Shown one piece after another: positions 33,594 through 36,712 of a stretch of 36,712 nt of DNA. A program made the translations under genes and the position numbers. The notes under the pieces are model-generated. The model had not been told where the DNA came from. It searched no databases and was given only the letters and a program-made list of their open reading frames with translations. The stretch spans positions 11,345 to 48,056 of the forward strand of contig PLRX01000062.1 in the NCBI GenBank assembly GCA_003164095.1, given 5' to 3'. The first letter of the stretch is position 1. The number at the start of each line of letters is the position of its first letter. The stretch comes from Acidimicrobiaceae bacterium (GTDB taxonomy: Bacteria > Actinomycetota > Acidimicrobiia > Acidimicrobiales > RAAP-2).

Positions 33594-35168
33594 TCAGTCC
33601 CGGTCGTTGCCGATGGCCCAGCCCCGCGACCTGTCGATCGAGCGGGTCCAGGCGGCGTGGGCCAGGTCGGCGAGCCCCGGGTCCGCCTCCGGGGTGAACG
33701 TGGCCTCGGCCGACCACAGGGCGGTCAGGTCGTCGAGTGAGCCCCACACGCCTTCAGCCAGGCCGGCCATGGTGGCGGCACCCAGGGCGGTGGTCTCGAC
33801 CGACTGCGGGCGGACGACCTCGAGGCGGGCCTGATCGGCCAGGTGCTGGAGGAGCAGGTCCATCACGGCCGCTCCGCCGTCCACCCGTACGAGCGACGGT
33901 GCCGTGCCGGTGGCTCCCATGGCCTCCAACACGTCCCGGACCTGGAAGCCCATGGCCTCGATCATGGCCCGGGCGAGGTGCGCCCGGCCGGTCCCACGGC
34001 TGAGCCCGGTGATCGTGCCCCGGGCGGCCGGGTCCCAGTGGGGGCTGCCGAGGCCGGTGAAGGCGGGCACCAGGACCACGCCCTCCGACGACTCGACGGT
34101 GCGGGCCAGCGGCTCGAGCTCGGCGGACTCGGCGATGATGCCGAGCCCGTCCCGCAGCCACTGCACGCCGGCACCGGCCACGAAGACCGAGCCCTCGACC
34201 GCATAGGCGAGCGAGCTGCGCCCGTCCCTCGGGCCGCCGTCGGCACCGATGGCGACGTCGCCGTCGGTGCCGAGGTCCCAGGCCACGGTCGTGACCAGGC
34301 CGTCGACCGGGGCCGGGCAGGTGTCGCCCACGTTCATCAGGACGAAGCTGCCCGTCCCGAAGGTCGCCTTGGTCATGCCCCGGTCGAAGCAGGCCTGTCC
34401 GAACAGGGCGGCGTGCTGGTCGCCGATGAGGGCGCTGACCGGCACCCCGGTGAGGGGCGAGTCGGACCCGAGCACCTCCGGGGACACGGCGGCGAACCGG
34501 CCACATGACGGGCGCACCGTCGGCAGGGCGACCGACGGCACGTGGAACAGGTCGCACAGTTCCTCCGACCACCGCCGGACGACGATGTCGAAGAGCATGG
34601 TCCGCGAGGCGTTGGTGACGTCGGTGGCGAACTCACCGCCCGACGGTCCACCACTCAGGTTCCAGAGGATCCAGGCGTCGACGGTGGCCAGTGCGAGGTC
34701 CGGCCCGGACGGGACGCCGCCCTCCTCGAGCAGCCACTGCATCTTGGACGCGGAGAAGTAGGGGTCGAGCACCAGCCCGGTCTGCTCGCGCACCAGGGGG
34801 AGGTGTCCTCCGGCCAGGAGTTCGGCACAGCGGTCGGCGGTGCGGCGGTCCTGCCACACCAGTGCCCGGTGCAGCGGGTCGCCGGTCCTGCGGTCCCAGG
34901 CGACCACCGTCTCGCGCTGGTTGGTGATGCCGACCGCACGGGCCACCTGCCCCGCATCGCCGAGCCGGTCCGTCACCTCGGCGAGCGTCTCACGGACCAG
35001 GCGCCAGATCTCGGTGGCGTCGTGCTCCACCCGGCCGGGGCGGGGGAAGTGCTGGGTGAGCTCCCGGTAGGCGAGGTCCACGACCCGGCCCTGCTCGTCG
35101 ACGACCAGGACCCGGACGCCGGTGGTACCGGCGTCGATGGCGATGCTGACGGGGGTGCGGGAGGCCAC
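33594..35168 (-). CDS. glpK: Glycerol kinase
   Basis: The enzyme phosphorylates glycerol to sn-glycerol 3-phosphate with ATP. GTG at 35168 gives 524 residues, close to the usual 500. Motifs include IAIDAGTTGVRV (phosphate loop, D12), GITNQRETVVAWD, LVWQDRRTADRC, SASKMQWLLEE, ALIGDQHAALFGQACF and FVAGAGVQWLRDGL. The frame remains open upstream of 35168 but has no homology-like content. A TACAGT box 6 nt before the GTG and no ribosome binding site support this start and a leaderless mRNA. It stands alone, converging on the ACT-domain gene. Glycerol entry might use the aquaporin at 5903, but the genes are unlinked. Confidence 0.93.
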   Translation of the reverse strand: MASRTPVSIAIDAGTTGVRVLVVDEQGRVVDLAYRELTQHFPRPGRVEHDATEIWRLVRETLAEVTDRLGDAGQVARAVGITNQRETVVAWDRRTGDPLHRALVWQDRRTADRCAELLAGGHLPLVREQTGLVLDPYFSASKMQWLLEEGGVPSGPDLALATVDAWILWNLSGGPSGGEFATDVTNASRTMLFDIVVRRWSEELCDLFHVPSVALPTVRPSCGRFAAVSPEVLGSDSPLTGVPVSALIGDQHAALFGQACFDRGMTKATFGTGSFVLMNVGDTCPAPVDGLVTTVAWDLGTDGDVAIGADGGPRDGRSSLAYAVEGSVFVAGAGVQWLRDGLGIIAESAELEPLARTVESSEGVVLVPAFTGLGSPHWDPAARGTITGLSRGTGRAHLARAMIEAMGFQVRDVLEAMGATGTAPSLVRVDGGAAVMDLLLQHLADQARLEVVRPQSVETTALGAATMAGLAEGVWGSLDDLTALWSAEATFTPEADPGLADLAHAAWTRSIDRSRGWAIGNDRD

Positions 35169-35174
35169 AGGGGG

Positions 35175-35180
35175 ACTGTA
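35175..35180 (-). promoter_or_regulatory. Putative -10 box (TACAGT) of a leaderless glpK transcript
   Basis: TACAGT on the minus strand ends 6 nt before the GTG at 35168. Confidence 0.5.
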
Positions 35181-35373
35181 GTGAGGACCGGCGGCAGGCG
35201 AGGGGAGTGCGGGTCGGCCGGCACGCCCGTCAGGGGAGACGGACGGGGCGGAGCATGGGGCTTCGGACACGCAGCGCGGGTGCTCGCGCACAGCAATGAT
35301 TTGCAAACCTTCGCGAACGCCCTCCGAACAGGCAATTCGCGCACCTCCAACTGCCCGATCCGGCCGATGAACG

Positions 35374-35403
35374 TTGACAGGGGCGTAACTACACTGCTGT
35401 AAT
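35374..35403 (+). promoter_or_regulatory. Near-consensus sigma-70-type promoter for nrdJ
   Basis: TTGACA (35374-35379) is a perfect -35. TGTAAT (35398-35403), one mismatch from TATAAT, follows after 18 nt. Transcription would start near 35410, giving a leader of about 310 nt before the nrdJ ATG. It is the clearest promoter in the window. Confidence 0.65.
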
Positions 35404-35437
35404 AGACCCACTATCTCGTACCTCGGGGGAGGGTAAA

Positions 35438-35453
35438 CCACTACATCTTGTGT
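35438..35453 (+). promoter_or_regulatory. NrdR-type box upstream of nrdJ
   Basis: CCACTACATCTTGTGT matches the NrdR box consensus (aCaCwAtATaTwGtGt) at 13 of 16 positions by my alignment. It lies just downstream of the predicted transcription start. A degenerate second copy (CACTATCTCGTAC, 35409-35421) begins 30 nt upstream, close to the usual three-turn spacing of paired boxes. NrdR represses ribonucleotide reductase genes, so repression by roadblock is the likely mode. Confidence 0.6.
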
Positions 35454-35721
35454 CTCCATTGGAATTCGGGTCATCCGGACCTGGATACGATGGGACACGG
35501 CCCGGGCGGTCGGGCAGGACGGAACCGGCGGCAGGACCGGCGGTTGCGAACCTGGCGACGGGGCAGGAACGACCGCACGACTGCCGGACCGGACTCGGCT
35601 CGGCGACCTCACCCCGGGGCAGGGGACGCAGTACCGCAGCAGGGCAGCACCATCTCCGACGACAGACACCACACCAGCAGCGCCCAGCCCCACCGACGAC
35701 CAACAGAAAGAGGTCCACCCC

Positions 35722-36712
35722 ATGGCCATCGCACCGCAGCGAGCCGGCATCGGCATCCGCCGCCACTTCACCACGGCCGGCACCCATCCCTACGACGAGG
35801 TCGTGTGGGAACGGCGCGACGCCCGCATCACCAACTACCGCGACGGCTCGGTGGCCTTCGAGCAGCTGGACGTGGAGGTGCCCGCATCGTGGAGCCTCAA
35901 CGCCACGAACATCCTCACCCAGAAGTACTTCCGGGGGACCCCGGGCACCACGGAGCGCGAGACGTCGCTGCGCCAAGTGGCCGACCGGGTCGTCGACACC
36001 GTCACCGCGTGGGGCATCAAGGACGGCTACTTCGTCGACGACGAGGAGGCCGAGGCCTTCTCCGACGAACTCAAGCACCTGATCGTCCATCAGATGGCCG
36101 CCTTCAACTCGCCCGTCTGGTTCAACATCGGCGTGGCCGGCGTGCCGCAGCAGGGGTCGGCGTGCTTCATCCTGTCGGTCGACGACACGATGGACTCGAT
36201 CCTCAACTGGTACACGGAGGAGGGCGTGATCTTCAAGGGCGGCTCCGGGGCCGGGGTCAACCTGTCCCGCATCCGGTCCTCGCACGAATTCCTGAAGGGT
36301 GGCGGCACTGCGTCGGGCCCGGTCAGCTTCATGCGCGGCGCCGATGCCTCGGCCGGCACCATCAAGTCCGGCGGCAAGACCCGCCGGGCCGCCAAGATGG
36401 TCATCCTCGACGCCGACCACCCGGACATCGAGGACTTCATCTGGTGCAAGGCCACCGAGGAGCGCAAGGCGCGTGTGCTGCGTGATGCCGGCTTCGACAT
36501 GGACCTCGACGGCAAGGACTCCATCAGCCTGCAGTACCAGAACGCCAACAACTCGGTCCGGGTGACGGACGAGTTCATGCAGGCTGTGATCGACGGGGGC
36601 GACTGGGACCTGGTGACCCGCGACGGGCGCGAGACCGTGCGCACCGTGCCCGCCCGTGACCTCTTCCGCCAGTTCGCCCAGGCGGCGTGGGAGTGCGCCG
36701 ACCCCGGCATGC
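35722..36712 (+). CDS. nrdJ: Adenosylcobalamin-dependent (class II) ribonucleoside-diphosphate reductase, N-terminal part
   Basis: The first 330 codons are present and the frame runs off the right edge. The enzyme makes deoxyribonucleotides using adenosylcobalamin. Marks of the NrdJ family are FTTAGTHPYDEVVWERRDA near the start, MAAFNSPVWFNIGV, QQGSACFILSVDDTMDSI, FKGGSGAGVNLSRIRSS, GTASGPVSFMRGADASAG and YQNANNSVRVTDEFM. ATG at 35722 follows AAAGAGG with an 8-nt gap. No N-terminal ATP-cone is seen in the first 100 residues. The C-terminal domain, which carries the redox cysteines, lies outside the window. Oxygen independence and B12 need fit with the cobalamin enzyme QueG nearby. Confidence 0.94.
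   Translation, partial: MAIAPQRAGIGIRRHFTTAGTHPYDEVVWERRDARITNYRDGSVAFEQLDVEVPASWSLNATNILTQKYFRGTPGTTERETSLRQVADRVVDTVTAWGIKDGYFVDDEEAEAFSDELKHLIVHQMAAFNSPVWFNIGVAGVPQQGSACFILSVDDTMDSILNWYTEEGVIFKGGSGAGVNLSRIRSSHEFLKGGGTASGPVSFMRGADASAGTIKSGGKTRRAAKMVILDADHPDIEDFIWCKATEERKARVLRDAGFDMDLDGKDSISLQYQNANNSVRVTDEFMQAVIDGGDWDLVTRDGRETVRTVPARDLFRQFAQAAWECADPGM

Larger units (their letters stand above)
35169..35721. other. 553-nt intergenic region between divergent glpK and nrdJ
   Basis: No convincing gene is present. The left part holds the glpK promoter. A relatively AT-rich stretch (about 35290-35460) contains a strong plus-strand promoter and a NrdR-type box. From about 35460 to 35700 lies a GC-rich, purine/cytosine-biased leader with CCGG-rich local inverted repeats. 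I looked for a cobalamin riboswitch, but the conserved B12-box core is not there. Confidence 0.6.

Noticed and set aside
35290-35345. LexA/SOS-type GAAC-GTTC operator upstream of nrdJ
   Set aside because: Several GAAC half-sites occur but none is paired with a correctly spaced GTTC.
35460-35720. Cobalamin riboswitch before the B12-dependent reductase
   Set aside because: Some GGAACCGGCG and GACTGCC strings recall it, but the conserved B12-box core (GCCACUG) is missing. Class II reductases are also not usually shut off by B12.
35448-36485. Plus-strand frames of 345 and 210 codons starting near 35448-35450
   Set aside because: They run out of frame through the start of nrdJ, which has clear family motifs and a ribosome binding site at 35722.

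Overview
The window is very GC-rich chromosomal DNA, gene-dense, with many GTG starts and no sign of insertion sequences, phage genes, CRISPR arrays, tRNA or rRNA. Two luciferase-like flavin/F420-type oxidoreductases, a PimB-like GT4 mannosyltransferase followed by an SRPBCC gene, an adenosylcobalamin-dependent ribonucleotide reductase and a surface protein with actinobacterial W/Y-G-rich repeats point to an actinobacterium. Acidimicrobiia (Acidimicrobiales) is my best guess, made by inference from gene content without a database search.

Layout. 1-5796: the tail of an unknown gene, the cysteine biosynthesis pair cysK-cysE, two minus-strand oxidoreductases (LLM-class and DapB-like), and an anchored surface protein with an FN3 domain and six beta-rich repeats. 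5881-6760: an aquaporin. 6797-17048: a catabolic block built around a divergent Lrp/AsnC regulator. On the minus strand lie the regulator, a class III aminotransferase and an FAD amine oxidase, with overlapping reading frames. On the plus strand lie an aminoaldehyde-type ALDH, an APC permease, alanine dehydrogenase and, after an inserted NimA-like gene, a methylmalonate/malonate semialdehyde dehydrogenase. The genes fit uptake of a diamine or omega-amino acid, transamination onto pyruvate, oxidation of the aldehyde, CoA-dependent cleavage of the final semialdehyde, and recycling of alanine to pyruvate. 17131-21527: two alpha/beta hydrolases, a fatty-acid-type acyl-CoA synthetase and a D-2-hydroxyacid dehydrogenase.

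21560-25674 holds the most striking feature. An OmpR-type response regulator is preceded, with a 4-nt overlap, by a 1120-residue protein that joins a complete APC amino-acid permease to a full TM-HAMP-GAF-HisKA-HATPase histidine kinase. This is a candidate transporter-receptor ('transceptor') for an amine or amino acid, comparable in logic to CbrA (an SLC5 transporter fused to a kinase) but with a different transporter fold.

25929-36712: a small CxxC/CxxC protein, queG, a PimB-like glycosyltransferase, an SRPBCC protein, a short LLM protein, an AlaC-like aminotransferase, an acetoacetate-decarboxylase-fold gene divergent from a PlsC-like acyltransferase, an ACT-domain protein, glycerol kinase (minus strand), and the first 330 codons of nrdJ. 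A near-consensus promoter, a NrdR-type box and a leader of about 310 nt precede nrdJ.

A regulatory theme runs through the window: at least seven genes have a TANNNT box only 5-8 nt upstream of ATG/GTG and no ribosome binding site, which suggests widespread leaderless transcription.
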